A stretch of DNA of 64,000 nt from JAWKMZ01 sp041391965 (GCA_041391965.1 JAWKMZ010000002.1:438246-502245), one strand, 5' to 3'; shown: positions 33,787-43,779, numbered from the stretch's first letter. A program made the numbers and translations. Notes: generated by a model not told the origin, from the letters alone.

Positions 33787-35073
33787 ATGTTATACCAACG
33801 TAGTAGTGCTTTATTTAAGCAAGCCGAACAAGTCATTCCAGGTGGTGTCAATTCACCAGTACGAGCATTTGGAAGTGTAGGCGGAACACCAATTTTTGCT
33901 AAATCAGCTAAAGGGGCTTATATTTTTGATGAAGATGGAAACAAGTACATAGAGTATATCAATTCTTGGGGACCCATGATTTTAGGTCATGCTTTTGAGC
34001 CTGTTGTCAATGCTGTTATTGAAAAGGCAAAACAAGGCACTTCTTTTGGAATGCCAACAGAAATTGAAACTAAAATTGCTGAATTAGCCGTTTCAATGGT
34101 GCCAAATATTGATAAAATTCGTTTTGTAAATTCAGGTACTGAAGCTTGTATGAGTGCTGTACGTTTGGCAAGAGGCTATACCAAAAAGGATAAAATCATC
34201 AAATTTGCTGGTTGTTATCATGGTCATAGTGATGCGTTTTTGATTGCTGCAGGAAGTGGTGCAGTTACTTTTGGAACACCAAATAGTCCAGGTGTTACCG
34301 AAGGTACCGCAAAAGATACATTGTTAGCAAATTATAATGATATTGAAAACGTCAAACAATTAATAGAAGCCAACCAAAACGAAATTGCCTGTGTTATTAT
34401 TGAGCCTGTTGCTGGCAATATGGGCTGTATACCTCCAAAAGATGACTTTTTACACGCCTTAAAAAACGTATGCGACGCACATCAAATATTATTAATTTTT
34501 GATGAAGTGATGACAGGTTTTCGATTAGCAAAAGGTGGTGCTCAAGAACTTTATGGTGTTAATGCTGATATTGTGTGCTTTGGAAAAGTAATAGGAGGTG
34601 GTTTGCCTGTTGGCGCTTTTGCAGCTCGTAAAGAAATCATGGATTATTTGGCACCAATAGGACCAGTATATCAAGCAGGAACATTGAGTGGAAATCCGTT
34701 GGCAATGGCTGCTGGTTTGGCAATGCTTACAGAGTTAAATAACGATGTAGCAGTATTTAAGCGTTTAGCTGAAAAAACAGAATATTTACATAAAGGCATA
34801 TCCAAAGTATTGAATCAAAATAAAATAGACCATACTATAAATAGAGTAGGCTCTATGATTTCTGTTCATTTTGTTGAAGGTGATGTTGTGGACTTTCAAA
34901 CATCAGCAAAAGGAAATAATGCCACGTTTAAAAAATTCTTTCATGGCTTGTTAAATGAAGGTATTTATATTGCGCCAAGTGCTTTTGAAACGTGGTTTAT
35001 TACTGATGCCTTAACTTATAACGATTTGGATACAACCATTGCTGCAATAGAAAATGTAGCAAAACAACTATAA
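33787..35073 (+). CDS. hemL: glutamate-1-semialdehyde 2,1-aminomutase
   Basis: PLP enzyme making 5-aminolevulinate from glutamate-1-semialdehyde in heme synthesis. The 428-aa chain has the N-terminal PGGVNSPVRAFGSVGG (about 18-33), the GTEACMSAVRLARG segment, and the cofactor lysine about 267 in FGKVIGGGLPVGAF. Length is normal. Last gene of the operon with the ACC deaminase-like and glucosaminidase genes, and followed by a strong terminator. Confidence 0.95.
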   Translation: MLYQRSSALFKQAEQVIPGGVNSPVRAFGSVGGTPIFAKSAKGAYIFDEDGNKYIEYINSWGPMILGHAFEPVVNAVIEKAKQGTSFGMPTEIETKIAELAVSMVPNIDKIRFVNSGTEACMSAVRLARGYTKKDKIIKFAGCYHGHSDAFLIAAGSGAVTFGTPNSPGVTEGTAKDTLLANYNDIENVKQLIEANQNEIACVIIEPVAGNMGCIPPKDDFLHALKNVCDAHQILLIFDEVMTGFRLAKGGAQELYGVNADIVCFGKVIGGGLPVGAFAARKEIMDYLAPIGPVYQAGTLSGNPLAMAAGLAMLTELNNDVAVFKRLAEKTEYLHKGISKVLNQNKIDHTINRVGSMISVHFVEGDVVDFQTSAKGNNATFKKFFHGLLNEGIYIAPSAFETWFITDALTYNDLDTTIAAIENVAKQL

Positions 35074-35110
35074 AAAAAGAGGTCTAAAATTCAATTTTAG
35101 ACCTCTTTTT
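35074..35110. terminator. bidirectional terminator after hemL
   Basis: AAAGAGGTCTAAAAT pairs with ATTTTAGACCTCTTT around TCA, with an A tract before and a T tract after. It also suits the convergent gene ending at 35127. Confidence 0.92.
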
Positions 35111-35126
35111 AAATATGTATAAATGT

Positions 35127-35468
35127 TTAATTAGTGTTTAAAGACTTGTAAACATCATATTGTTCTTCAGTAAAAAGTTCTTTTAATTTAGCATCTAATC
35201 GATCTTTAGTATTTTGCTTTTCTGTGGCTAACATTTGTGGATCGTTAACAATATTTTTGTTTAAACTCGCAATTTTTGTTTCATAAAGTTTGTAAGCTTG
35301 ATAAACATCTTCTAATGTTTTGTCATTAAACTTTATAGATTTTTTTAAAGCATTAGCTTTTACATTAGCAGTATTGTTTATTTCCATTACACTTTGCGCA
35401 CTGACGTTTTGACTTCCAAAAAGTAATGCTAAAGTAAAAAAGCAAAAAGTAATTATTTTTTTCATCAT
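35127..35468 (-). CDS. small secreted helical protein
   Basis: 113 aa with a Sec signal peptide (about 1-25, ending VSAQS) and a wholly helical mature part. KLKELFTEEQYDVYKSL near the end resembles the repeat of Spy/CpxP-like periplasmic chaperones (LTxxQ type), as does the next gene. Function is inferred only from that resemblance. Confidence 0.6.
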   Translation of the reverse strand: MMKKIITFCFFTLALLFGSQNVSAQSVMEINNTANVKANALKKSIKFNDKTLEDVYQAYKLYETKIASLNKNIVNDPQMLATEKQNTKDRLDAKLKELFTEEQYDVYKSLNTN

Positions 35469-35526
35469 TAAGGAATTAATTAAAATAGGTTACTAAAGTA
35501 ATAATTTTTGAGCTATAAATACAAAT

Positions 35527-35554
35527 AAAAGGCACTGAAAAATCAATGCCTTTT
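35527..35554 (-). terminator. terminator after the Spy-like gene
   Basis: AAAAGGCA and TGCCTTTT form an 8-bp stem around 12 nt. It lies 29 bp downstream of the minus-strand gene ending at 35584. Confidence 0.75.
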
Positions 35555-35583
35555 GTTAATTAAATACAAACCAACCAAAATAA

Positions 35584-36045
35584 CTATTTTTCTTTATGCA
35601 TTTCTTTAACGTTCATTTCACTTTTATGAAACTGTTTTTTCTCCTGCATGGCATCCCATTTTTTATATTGTTCATCGTTTAAAATGGCTTTCATTTTTTT
35701 CTTCATTTCAATTTGTCGGTCTAAACGTTCATTTATCATTTTTAGACGGTCTTCTTTTGAAGGTTTTTTCATTTCACCAGTTTCATTTTTGGCTTTAAAA
35801 CTTGCCATTTTTTCTTTTCTAACTTTAGCATCGTCAAGTAGCAATTTTTCAACTTCAGCTTGCTGAGTTTCAGTTAAATCGAGTTGCAAGGTCATCCTTT
35901 TAGTTTGCAATTGCACCATTTCTTCTGGTGTCATGTCGTTTACTCTTTCCATTTTAGCTTTGTGCAGTTCTGTTTTCTTATTCTGAGCTGTCACTTGTAT
36001 AGCCACTAAGGCTAACACAATAATCCATAGTTTTTTCATAATCAT
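35584..36045 (-). CDS. secreted Spy/CpxP-like helical protein
   Basis: 153 aa with signal peptide (about 1-20, ending VTAQN) and a mature part very rich in Lys, Glu and Met. LQLDLTETQQAEVEKLL (about 52-68) and MKAILNDEQYKKWDAM (about 117-132) have the LTxxQ spacing of Spy-like periplasmic chaperones. No cysteine or membrane segment. Likely periplasmic, perhaps stress-linked; no regulator lies next to it. Confidence 0.65.
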   Translation of the reverse strand: MIMKKLWIIVLALVAIQVTAQNKKTELHKAKMERVNDMTPEEMVQLQTKRMTLQLDLTETQQAEVEKLLLDDAKVRKEKMASFKAKNETGEMKKPSKEDRLKMINERLDRQIEMKKKMKAILNDEQYKKWDAMQEKKQFHKSEMNVKEMHKEK

Positions 36046-36190
36046 TTAAATTTTATAATGTCTTATCTTTAAGACGTTTAAATTTAATAAAAGTTTAATA
36101 CAACCTGTATATTTTTAACGGATGTTAACAGTTTTTTGTTGTGATGCAAATAGATTATCTTTGATAAATGTTATTAAAAATAAACAACTA

Positions 36191-37831
36191 ATGAAAAAAA
36201 CAGCTTTAACAATTATAGTGCTGCTCGTGATGTTTTCTTGTAAAGAAGAAAAAAAAGACGAAATGGTCACTGAAAAACCAGAAGAAACACAAATGCAAAA
36301 AAACGTTGCAGAATATGTCAATGTAAAATTGACTTCAGATTTGAGTAAACTCACAGATAATGAACGAAAAATGCTGCCAATTCTAATACAAGCAGCTGAT
36401 AAAATGAACGATTTGTTTTGGTATCAAACCTATGGTGATAAAAATGCCCTTTTAAATTCTATTACAGATGCCGACACCAAAACATTTGTGATGCTCAATT
36501 ATGGACCTTGGGATCGTTTGGATGACAACAAACCATTTGTAGATGGTGTTGGTCCAAAACCTTTAGGTGCTAATTTTTATCCTGTTGATATGACTAAAGA
36601 AGAGTTTGAAGCCGCTGATATCAAAGATAAATCGAGCATATATAATTTTGTAAGACGCGATGAAAACGGCAAATTATATTCAATTCCATATCACAAACAA
36701 TTTGAAAAAGAATTGACAGAAGTATCTGATTTATTGATGGAAGCATCTACATTAGCAGATGATGCTGGTTTAAAAAACTATCTACAATTAAGAGCCAAAG
36801 CATTATTAGATGATGATTATCAAGCCAGTGATTTTGCATGGATGGACATGAAAACCAACACACTCGACGTAGTTATTGGTCCAATAGAAACCTATGAGGA
36901 CAAATTGTTTGGCAACAAAGCATCATACGAAGGCTATGTGTTAATTAAAGACCAAGATTGGAGTGAGCGTTTGGCGCGTTTTAGCTCGTATTTACCTGAA
37001 CTTCAAAAAGGATTACCTGTTGACGAAGCTTATAAAAAAGAAACACCAGGAACTGATAGTGATTTGAATGCTTATGATGTAGTGTATTATGCTGGCGATT
37101 GTAATTCTGGCGGAAAAACAATAGCAATTAATTTGCCAAATGATGAAGAAGTACAGTTGAAAAAAGGAACACGACGTGTGCAACTTAAAAATGCGATGAA
37201 AGCTAAGTTTGACAAAATTTTAATGCCTATTGCTGATATTTTGATTGATCCAAGTCAGCGTCAACACATCACTTTTGATGCGTTTTTTCAAAACACCATG
37301 TTTCATGAAGTAGCTCATGGCTTAGGAATCAAAAACACAATAAATAATAAAGGAACCGTTAGAACAGCACTTCAAGAACATGCCAGTGCGTTAGAAGAAG
37401 GTAAAGCCGATATTTTAGGATTGTACATGGTACAACAATTAAACGCCAAAGGAGAGCTTACAAACGATTTTAAAGATAATATGGTAACCTTTATGGCAAG
37501 TATTTTCCGTTCAGTACGTTTTGGAGCTGCTGATGCGCATGGAACGGCTAATATGATTCGTTTTAATTTCTTTGAAGAAAAAGGAGCTTTTAGCCGAAAT
37601 GATGATGGGACTTACAAAGTGAATTTTGAAAAAATGCAATCTGCAATGGAAGAGTTGTCAAATCTTATTTTAACACTTCAAGGTAATGGTGATTATGAAG
37701 GTGTTGCTAAGTTAGTTGCTGAAAAAGGTGTCATTCCTGCACAGCTACAAAAAGATTTAGACCGTTTGAGTGTTGCTAACATTCCTGTGGATGTGGTTTT
37801 TGAGCAAGGTGTTAAAACGTTAGGATTATAG
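36191..37831 (+). CDS. M49-like zinc peptidase lipoprotein (dipeptidyl peptidase III family)
   Basis: 546-aa lipoprotein with signal peptide and cysteine 17 in VMFSCKEE. The zinc site is visible as FHEVAHGLG (about 371-379) followed some 30 residues later by EEGKADILGLYM, where the glutamate is the third ligand. Eukaryotic DPP III has HExxGH; here it is the shorter HExxH, as in related bacterial proteins. The frame stays open back to 36122, but the ATG at 36191 gives the clean signal peptide. Single gene with its own terminator. Confidence 0.82.
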   Translation: MKKTALTIIVLLVMFSCKEEKKDEMVTEKPEETQMQKNVAEYVNVKLTSDLSKLTDNERKMLPILIQAADKMNDLFWYQTYGDKNALLNSITDADTKTFVMLNYGPWDRLDDNKPFVDGVGPKPLGANFYPVDMTKEEFEAADIKDKSSIYNFVRRDENGKLYSIPYHKQFEKELTEVSDLLMEASTLADDAGLKNYLQLRAKALLDDDYQASDFAWMDMKTNTLDVVIGPIETYEDKLFGNKASYEGYVLIKDQDWSERLARFSSYLPELQKGLPVDEAYKKETPGTDSDLNAYDVVYYAGDCNSGGKTIAINLPNDEEVQLKKGTRRVQLKNAMKAKFDKILMPIADILIDPSQRQHITFDAFFQNTMFHEVAHGLGIKNTINNKGTVRTALQEHASALEEGKADILGLYMVQQLNAKGELTNDFKDNMVTFMASIFRSVRFGAADAHGTANMIRFNFFEEKGAFSRNDDGTYKVNFEKMQSAMEELSNLILTLQGNGDYEGVAKLVAEKGVIPAQLQKDLDRLSVANIPVDVVFEQGVKTLGL

Positions 37832-37852
37832 AAGTAAATAAGAGATTACAAT

Positions 37853-37882
37853 AAAAAAGGCTTCCAACTGGAAGCCTTTTTT
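37853..37882. terminator. bidirectional terminator between two convergent peptidase genes
   Basis: AAAAAAGGCTTCC pairs perfectly with GGAAGCCTTTTTT around AACT. Confidence 0.92.
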
Positions 37883-37900
37883 ATTGTAAATTTAAACTAT

Positions 37901-40405
37901 TTATTGTTTCGGATTTAAAATGGCATCAATACGCTCTAAAAGATCTTGTAAATGTATTCTTGTCATTTTATCATTAGTTCTACTCAAACCAGACCTAACT
38001 GAGCTTTGTAACGATTTTAATTCGGCTCTCACTACAGGTCTAATGTCAGATTGACTTACATCTACATTGGTTCTTGAAACATAACGTCTGTATTGTGCAG
38101 GAATAGGAGCTTGGTCTTTGGTCATCAAATATGCCATGCGGTCAATATAAGAGCGTTGCAAGTTTCGTCGGTACATGTCAATCGCTTTTCCGCTATTTAA
38201 TTCACTAAAAATGCCAGTTCTTAAATCTTGCATCATATTTAGTAAGCTGTAAGCATTGTTGCCATTAATGGTTTCATTTTCACTCATTCGAGCCATTCTT
38301 CCAAAATCGAGAAGATTGTCTAAAGTACGTGTTTGAAATCCTCTAATACGCTCTACATTGCCAGCACTTTCTATTTTATTAAAAATGTTGTCATCAATCA
38401 GCCAATAAGGTGTATCAAACAATTGTTTTTGAAGAAAATCCATCGCTCTTTTTTGTTTTGCTTTGGCGACATGAGTGTAAACAGCACCTTCTTGGTCGTA
38501 GGTCTTATAAATTTCATAAACACCACCAATATTAGCAGTAACGTGTCCCATATAACGGTTGTATTGCCCAAGAACTTGATCGTACATGGTTTCTAAATCG
38601 TCATAATCTTTTCCGTCTTCAGCGGTCCATTTAATCAAATTTGGAACGATACGTTTTAAGTTAGCAATACCATACATGCTTGCTTTCATGGCATCATCGC
38701 CTAAATCTTCAGTTTGTGAACTTGGGTCAATAACACCACCAATTTGTTGTTTTCCAAAACGATACATTGGGTCGTCTGCATGTTTCAAAATCCAGCCATC
38801 TAATGTTTTCTTTTCATCAGCTGGTGTTTTGGCTTCTAAAATAGGTCTGTAACCCCAAGAAATTGCATATTTATCATAAACACCAATGTTTGGCATTAAA
38901 GCAACGCCTTCATCACCAGGTTGTGCTACGTAATTAAAACGCGCATAATCCATAATGGAAGGAGCTGTTCCGTATTTTTTAGTGAAACTTGCGCTACGCA
39001 AACTATCTACAGGATAGGCAGGACTGCTTCCCATATTATGAGGTAAACCAAGTGTGTGGCCAACTTCATGAGAGGATACAAAACGAATTAAGCGTCCCAT
39101 AACATCGTCTTTAAAAGCAACACCTTGTGCTTCTGGGTTTATGGCAGCGGTTTGTACAAAAAACCAATTGCGTAATAAGGTCATGACGTTATGATACCAA
39201 TTGATGTCACTTTCTAAAATTTCACCACTTCGTGGATCGCTAACATGTGGTCCATTGGCATTTGGAATTGGAGAAGCTAAATAGCGTACTACAGAATAGC
39301 GAATGTCTTCAGGACTCCAATCAGGATCTTCTTCAGGAGTTGGAGGGTCTTTAGCTATAATTGCATTTTTAAAACCTGCTGCTTCAAAGGCAACTTGCCA
39401 ATCTTCAATACCTTGCTTAATGTATTTACGCCATTTTTTTGGTGTAGCTCTATCAATATAATAAACAATTTGTTTTTTTGGTTCAACCAATTCACCACGT
39501 TTAAACTTTTCAATGTCTTCATCTTTTACCTCTAAACGCCAACGGTCTAAATAATGAACGGTTTTACTTTCTTGAGCATCTAAACCGTAATCTGTTTGTC
39601 CACTTGTAAACCAACCAACGCGTTGGTCTGCCATACGACGTTTCATTGGTGTCTTTGGCAACAAAATCATGGAATTGCTCATTTCTAAAGAAATGGTTCC
39701 TGTTTCAGAGTTTGATGGTGGATCGCCTGCTGCGTAAGTTTTTACGTGTCGTGATTCAATATTTAAAGGATAACTTTTTATGCTTTCTATATAAGATAAA
39801 TCATTGTCTAAACGTGATACTTTATATTGTTTTCTGCTTCGTTCAGGGAAACCAAATGGCTTAACATCTTTTGTAAATAAAGGTGTTACATCAATAACGG
39901 TTGATAATGAATCTTTTCCAAAAGCTTTAATTGGAAATGAAAATAATACAGGCTCAAAATTTGAGTTGACAACCGCTTCATGGATTGGAAGTGAATCGGA
40001 TGCTACAACGTTATACGAAACGACGCGTAGTAATACTTTTTTGCCCATTTTTTGCCAGCGTAAAACTTGTTCGTCTTGTTTTCCACCACCAAAACCAATA
40101 CCATTAGCAGTTTTGGCAATACGAGTTACCATCAGCATTTCGCGTTCAAAAAGAGAATCAGGAATTTCATAAAAATAATCATCATCTATGTGATGGATAG
40201 TGAACAATCCTGGATCGCTTTTAGCGTCTTTGGTAATGACTTTGTCATAAGGCTGAATGTCATCTTTTCCAGGTTTTTTTGTTGGTTTTGCATCGGCACT
40301 GGCTGTAGCTGTCGCTTTTGATTTTGCGGCTTTTTTTGCCGTGGAGCAGGAGGCAACCAAAAATACGGATGATAAAACCAATACTTTAAAGGAAATGTGT
40401 TTCAA
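37901..40405 (-). CDS. large zinc-dependent metalloprotease (DUF5117/DUF5118 type)
   Basis: 834-aa lipoprotein: Cys20 follows LVAS, then a Lys/Ala-rich linker. The middle holds SSHEVGHTLGLPHNMGSS (about 438-455), the extended HExxHxxGxxH zinc site of metzincins, in the arrangement of the Bacteroidota zinc-dependent metalloproteases that carry DUF5118 and DUF5117 regions before the catalytic part. A met-turn is suggested by SIMDYARFNYVA. Probably anchored in the outer membrane or periplasm; substrate unknown. A 15-nt sequence before its start recurs before the next minus-strand gene. Confidence 0.88.
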   Translation of the reverse strand: MKHISFKVLVLSSVFLVASCSTAKKAAKSKATATASADAKPTKKPGKDDIQPYDKVITKDAKSDPGLFTIHHIDDDYFYEIPDSLFEREMLMVTRIAKTANGIGFGGGKQDEQVLRWQKMGKKVLLRVVSYNVVASDSLPIHEAVVNSNFEPVLFSFPIKAFGKDSLSTVIDVTPLFTKDVKPFGFPERSRKQYKVSRLDNDLSYIESIKSYPLNIESRHVKTYAAGDPPSNSETGTISLEMSNSMILLPKTPMKRRMADQRVGWFTSGQTDYGLDAQESKTVHYLDRWRLEVKDEDIEKFKRGELVEPKKQIVYYIDRATPKKWRKYIKQGIEDWQVAFEAAGFKNAIIAKDPPTPEEDPDWSPEDIRYSVVRYLASPIPNANGPHVSDPRSGEILESDINWYHNVMTLLRNWFFVQTAAINPEAQGVAFKDDVMGRLIRFVSSHEVGHTLGLPHNMGSSPAYPVDSLRSASFTKKYGTAPSIMDYARFNYVAQPGDEGVALMPNIGVYDKYAISWGYRPILEAKTPADEKKTLDGWILKHADDPMYRFGKQQIGGVIDPSSQTEDLGDDAMKASMYGIANLKRIVPNLIKWTAEDGKDYDDLETMYDQVLGQYNRYMGHVTANIGGVYEIYKTYDQEGAVYTHVAKAKQKRAMDFLQKQLFDTPYWLIDDNIFNKIESAGNVERIRGFQTRTLDNLLDFGRMARMSENETINGNNAYSLLNMMQDLRTGIFSELNSGKAIDMYRRNLQRSYIDRMAYLMTKDQAPIPAQYRRYVSRTNVDVSQSDIRPVVRAELKSLQSSVRSGLSRTNDKMTRIHLQDLLERIDAILNPKQ

Positions 40406-40426
40406 AACAGTTGGATTTTAAAAGTT

Positions 40427-40441
40427 AGATTGTGAAAATAA
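40427..40441 (-). promoter_or_regulatory. 15-nt shared upstream sequence, copy 1
   Basis: AGATTGTGAAAATAA is identical at 41842-41856. Both lie 22-27 bp above the starts of adjacent minus-strand genes. On that strand it reads TTATTTTCACAATCT, which may be a -7 variant of the TAnnTTTG type. Confidence 0.35.
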
Positions 40442-40517
40442 GCAATACTTTGCTGTGTATGACAAGGTAACTATTTTTTAATATTTTTTTAACTATGCTA
40501 AAGGCTTTTTTAAACAT

Positions 40518-40545
40518 AAAAAAAGCCACAATTAAGTGGCTTTTA
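40518..40545 (-). terminator. terminator after the diheme cytochrome gene
   Basis: AAAAGCCAC pairs with GTGGCTTTT around AATTAA, 20 bp downstream of the minus-strand stop at 40565; A/T tracts on both sides. Confidence 0.85.
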
Positions 40546-40564
40546 TATTTCTGAATGCTTGTCT

Positions 40565-41815
40565 TTAAAGTGAATTTACGTATGCTTGAATAAGGTCATG
40601 TCCTTCTTGATGTACCATGGTAGTACCAATTAATGGCATGCTGACTCCAGGACTATAAAAACTGGTATAGCCAGAAATAGCATATTTAAAAGCGTCAATA
40701 TTTGTGTCTTCAAAAGGCGTTTCGTATCTAAAATCTAAAGGCATTTGGTCAGAACAAAAGCCACCTGGTGAATGGCAATGTGCACAGTTGACATCTAAAT
40801 AAGCTCTGGCGCGTTCTGCAAGGGTATAGTTATTAGTGTCTTCCCAGTTGGGTAAAATGCTAATGTCATCCGGACTTGAAAGACCATTGAGCAAATTAAA
40901 ATCTTTGAGTTTTTGTAATTGGTTGATGCCATTAACTTCAAAATTTAGGCTTCTTAGTTTTGGTCCAATTGGTGTGATGATACCAGTGTTGTTATGACAC
41001 TTAATACAATCTTGACTGTTTGGAATATTGTAGTTAACAGAATTTTCGTTTCCATCAGTATCTATCCAAACTAAAGGAACTGTACCTCCATCAGTATCTA
41101 AATAAGCTTCGGTTTGTGCTGTATTCCATTTGTAATTTCCTAATTGCCAAATACCACTTTTCTTAATTAAAACTCGGGTTTCTACAATTGTTTTTCCTAA
41201 GCTTTCGTCTCTATCGTCAATGTTGTAATAAAATGTTTTTGCAATAACCGTATTATCAGGAAAATTTGGAAATCCATCACCATTGACTTCTAAAGTTTGA
41301 CCAGCAGGAAGTGCGATAAGACGTTGCTTATGTGCATAATCAGTAAATAAAGGTGTGTGCAATTGGTATTCAAAGGCATAAGCGCTTGGTTGTAATTGGT
41401 TTAGAGTGCCAGCAAATAAATTCATTTCTGAAAGGGTTGGTTGAAACTCTGTTGATACTGGACTTGATAAGGTTGTAAAGCTTTTTACTGTGGAAAATAA
41501 ACTGATGTTATTGGCATCACAATACGAATCTACATAGTAGTCATACGTGGTGTTAGGTAGTAAACCATTTATCGTAGCTGTGTTTCCAGTGACAGTAAAA
41601 GTGTTTCCTGAACCCATTGGAAAACCACTTACACCATACAGAATCCTAAAACTCTGGGCTTCATTGGCATCTTCCCATTGGATGGTTGCACTATGATAAG
41701 TTATGTTTGTTTCGGTTAGATTGGTAGGCGCTATACATTGTTGCACCATTTCATCATCTTTATTACAAGAAAATATAAGTAAAGATATTAAAACTAATAG
41801 GCTTATTTTTTTCAT
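40565..41815 (-). CDS. SO2930-like diheme c-type cytochrome lipoprotein with N-terminal fibronectin domain
   Basis: 416-aa exported protein. Lipoprotein signal with cysteine 17 (LIFSCNKD), a fibronectin type III domain (about 28-115; NLTETNITYHSATIQWE), then the cytochrome part with two heme-binding motifs, CIKCH (about 270) and CAHCH (about 345). It resembles the SO2930 family, whose role in electron transfer is not known. The fibronectin domain probably mediates contact at the cell surface. Neighbouring genes give no redox partner. Confidence 0.82.
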   Translation of the reverse strand: MKKISLLVLISLLIFSCNKDDEMVQQCIAPTNLTETNITYHSATIQWEDANEAQSFRILYGVSGFPMGSGNTFTVTGNTATINGLLPNTTYDYYVDSYCDANNISLFSTVKSFTTLSSPVSTEFQPTLSEMNLFAGTLNQLQPSAYAFEYQLHTPLFTDYAHKQRLIALPAGQTLEVNGDGFPNFPDNTVIAKTFYYNIDDRDESLGKTIVETRVLIKKSGIWQLGNYKWNTAQTEAYLDTDGGTVPLVWIDTDGNENSVNYNIPNSQDCIKCHNNTGIITPIGPKLRSLNFEVNGINQLQKLKDFNLLNGLSSPDDISILPNWEDTNNYTLAERARAYLDVNCAHCHSPGGFCSDQMPLDFRYETPFEDTNIDAFKYAISGYTSFYSPGVSMPLIGTTMVHQEGHDLIQAYVNSL

Positions 41816-41841
41816 TTGGGTAACAGGTTCTGATTGTTAGC

Positions 41842-41856
41842 AGATTGTGAAAATAA
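41842..41856 (-). promoter_or_regulatory. 15-nt shared upstream sequence, copy 2
   Basis: Same 15 nt as 40427-40441, above the diheme cytochrome gene. No clear TTTG -33 partner is seen. Confidence 0.35.
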
Positions 41857-41922
41857 TAAAAAAGATGATTTACACGCTAATTAATCGATATTTGGTTAAA
41901 ATAATCTTTGAAGACTCTTGTT

Positions 41923-41955
41923 AAAAAAAAGAACCACTAAATGTGATTCTTTTTT
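41923..41955 (-). terminator. terminator after lysS
   Basis: AAAAAGAACCAC pairs with GTGATTCTTTTT (one mismatch) around TAAAT, 22 bp beyond the lysS stop. Confidence 0.8.
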
Positions 41956-41976
41956 ATTGTTTTTTTGAGATTTTAA

Positions 41977-43665
41977 TTATAAAATTTCTACAAACAATCC
42001 TTCATCTGTTTTGGTTACTTTAGCCAGTTTATTTTTGGTAAGTCCTTTTATAGTAACATCCCATTTTTTATTACTCAATCCCGATTGTCCTTTTAAAGCA
42101 TTAAGGTCTATTGGAGAATTGGTTTTAAGGATTCCTAAAACTGCTTTTTCTTCATCAGTTAAAGCAACCGCTTTCTTTTCTGGTTTCATTTGTGGAAAGA
42201 ATAAAACTTCTTGGATAGATTGGTTATTGGTTAAAAACATAATCAATCGGTCCATACCAATTCCCATACCTGAAGTTGGAGGCATTCCGTATTCTAAAGC
42301 TCGTAAAAAGTCGTAATCTATAACACCTGTTGCTTCGTCATCGCCTTTTTGTGCTAATTCCATTTGATGTTCAAAACGTTCGCGTTGGTCAATTGGGTCG
42401 TTCAATTCAGAATAGGCATTGGCTATTTCTTTTCCACAAACCATCAATTCAAAACGTTCTGTCAATTCTGGATTATCTCTATGTTCTTTACACAATGGGC
42501 TCATTTCTTTTGGATAATCTGTAATAAAGGTTGGTTGTATATAATTGCCTTCACATTTTTCACCAAAAATTTCGTCAATCAGCTTGCCTTTTCCCATGGT
42601 GGCATCTACAGCAATATTCATGCTTTTTGCAGCAGTACGAATTTCATCTTCAGTTTTTCCTGTAATGTCAAATCCTGTAAAATGTTTGATAGAATCTGCC
42701 ATAGTTACACGAGCATATGGCGCTTTAAAGTCAATGTGATGCTCACCAAAAGTCGCTTTTGTAGTTCCGTTAACTGCCATGGCACAATGTTCTAATAGTT
42801 GTTCGCAAAAATTCATCATCCAATGGTAATCTTTGTAAGATACATAAATTTCCATGGCTGTGAACTCCGGATTGTGCGTTCTGTCCATCCCTTCGTTGCG
42901 GAAGTTTTTAGAAAATTCATACACGCCATCAAAACCGCCAACAATTAATCGTTTTAGATACAATTCGTTTGCAATTCGCATATATAATGGAATGTCTAAA
43001 CTATTGTGATGTGTCACAAATGGACGTGCAGCTGCACCACCAGCAATAGGTTGTAAAACAGGGGTTTCTACTTCAAAATAACCAGCATCATTAAAAAACT
43101 GACGCATGGCGTTAAACAATTTAGTGCGTTTGATAAATACGTCTTTAACATGAGTGTTTACTACCAAATCTGCATAGCGTTGTCTGTAACGTTGTTCAGG
43201 ATCTGTAAACGCATCGTGTACTACGCCATCTTTTTCTTTTGGTAATGGTAATGGTTTTAAGGATTTGCTTAAAAGTGTAAAATCTTTAACTCTTACTGAT
43301 TTTTCACCAACTTGTGTAGTAAATAATTCGCCTTCAATTCCAATAAAATCGCCAAAGTCGAGTAGTTTTTTGAAGACTTCGTTGTATTTAGTTTTGTCTT
43401 CATCTTGACAAATTTCGTCTCTATTAAAATAAACTTGTATTTTGCCTTCAGCATCTTGTAATTGAGCAAAAGAAGCTTTTCCTTGAACTCTCATTGACAT
43501 TAAACGACCAGCAATAATCACCTTTTTGCCTTCTTCAAACTGTGTTTTTATTTGTTTTGAAGTGTGATTTACAGGATATAAGTTTGCTGGATAAGGGTTA
43601 ATCCCTAAACTGCGTAATTTGGTAAGTTTTTCTCTTCTAATTAATTCTTGTTCTGAAAGCTGCAT
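41977..43665 (-). CDS. lysS: lysyl-tRNA synthetase, class II
   Basis: Charges tRNA-Lys. The 562-aa chain has an N-terminal OB-fold anticodon-binding domain (about 55-155) and a class II catalytic core with motif 2 FRNEGMDRTHNPEF (about 255-268) and motif 3 GMGIGMDRLIM (about 475-485). After the core comes a tail of about 60 residues (about 503-562) with a winged-helix look, absent in E. coli LysS (505 aa) but usual in Bacteroidota. A short hairpin, TCTATC with GATAGA (43683-43700), lies just above the start. Confidence 0.95.
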   Translation of the reverse strand: MQLSEQELIRREKLTKLRSLGINPYPANLYPVNHTSKQIKTQFEEGKKVIIAGRLMSMRVQGKASFAQLQDAEGKIQVYFNRDEICQDEDKTKYNEVFKKLLDFGDFIGIEGELFTTQVGEKSVRVKDFTLLSKSLKPLPLPKEKDGVVHDAFTDPEQRYRQRYADLVVNTHVKDVFIKRTKLFNAMRQFFNDAGYFEVETPVLQPIAGGAAARPFVTHHNSLDIPLYMRIANELYLKRLIVGGFDGVYEFSKNFRNEGMDRTHNPEFTAMEIYVSYKDYHWMMNFCEQLLEHCAMAVNGTTKATFGEHHIDFKAPYARVTMADSIKHFTGFDITGKTEDEIRTAAKSMNIAVDATMGKGKLIDEIFGEKCEGNYIQPTFITDYPKEMSPLCKEHRDNPELTERFELMVCGKEIANAYSELNDPIDQRERFEHQMELAQKGDDEATGVIDYDFLRALEYGMPPTSGMGIGMDRLIMFLTNNQSIQEVLFFPQMKPEKKAVALTDEEKAVLGILKTNSPIDLNALKGQSGLSNKKWDVTIKGLTKNKLAKVTKTDEGLFVEIL

Positions 43666-43779
43666 GCTAATTTATTTTGAATTCTATCTTTTGCGATAGA
43701 CAAGTGCAAAATTACACTATTTTCAAAAAATTAGCATACAACTTTGAGTAGATTTTGATGATGGGATAAAATCTAAAAT

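Noticed and set aside
42364..42795. 143-codon open frame antisense to lysS
   Set aside because: Shadow of the strongly conserved lysyl-tRNA synthetase gene.
43683..43700. Riboswitch or T-box before lysS
   Set aside because: Only a 6-bp hairpin in a 114-bp gap; no T-box or lysine riboswitch features.
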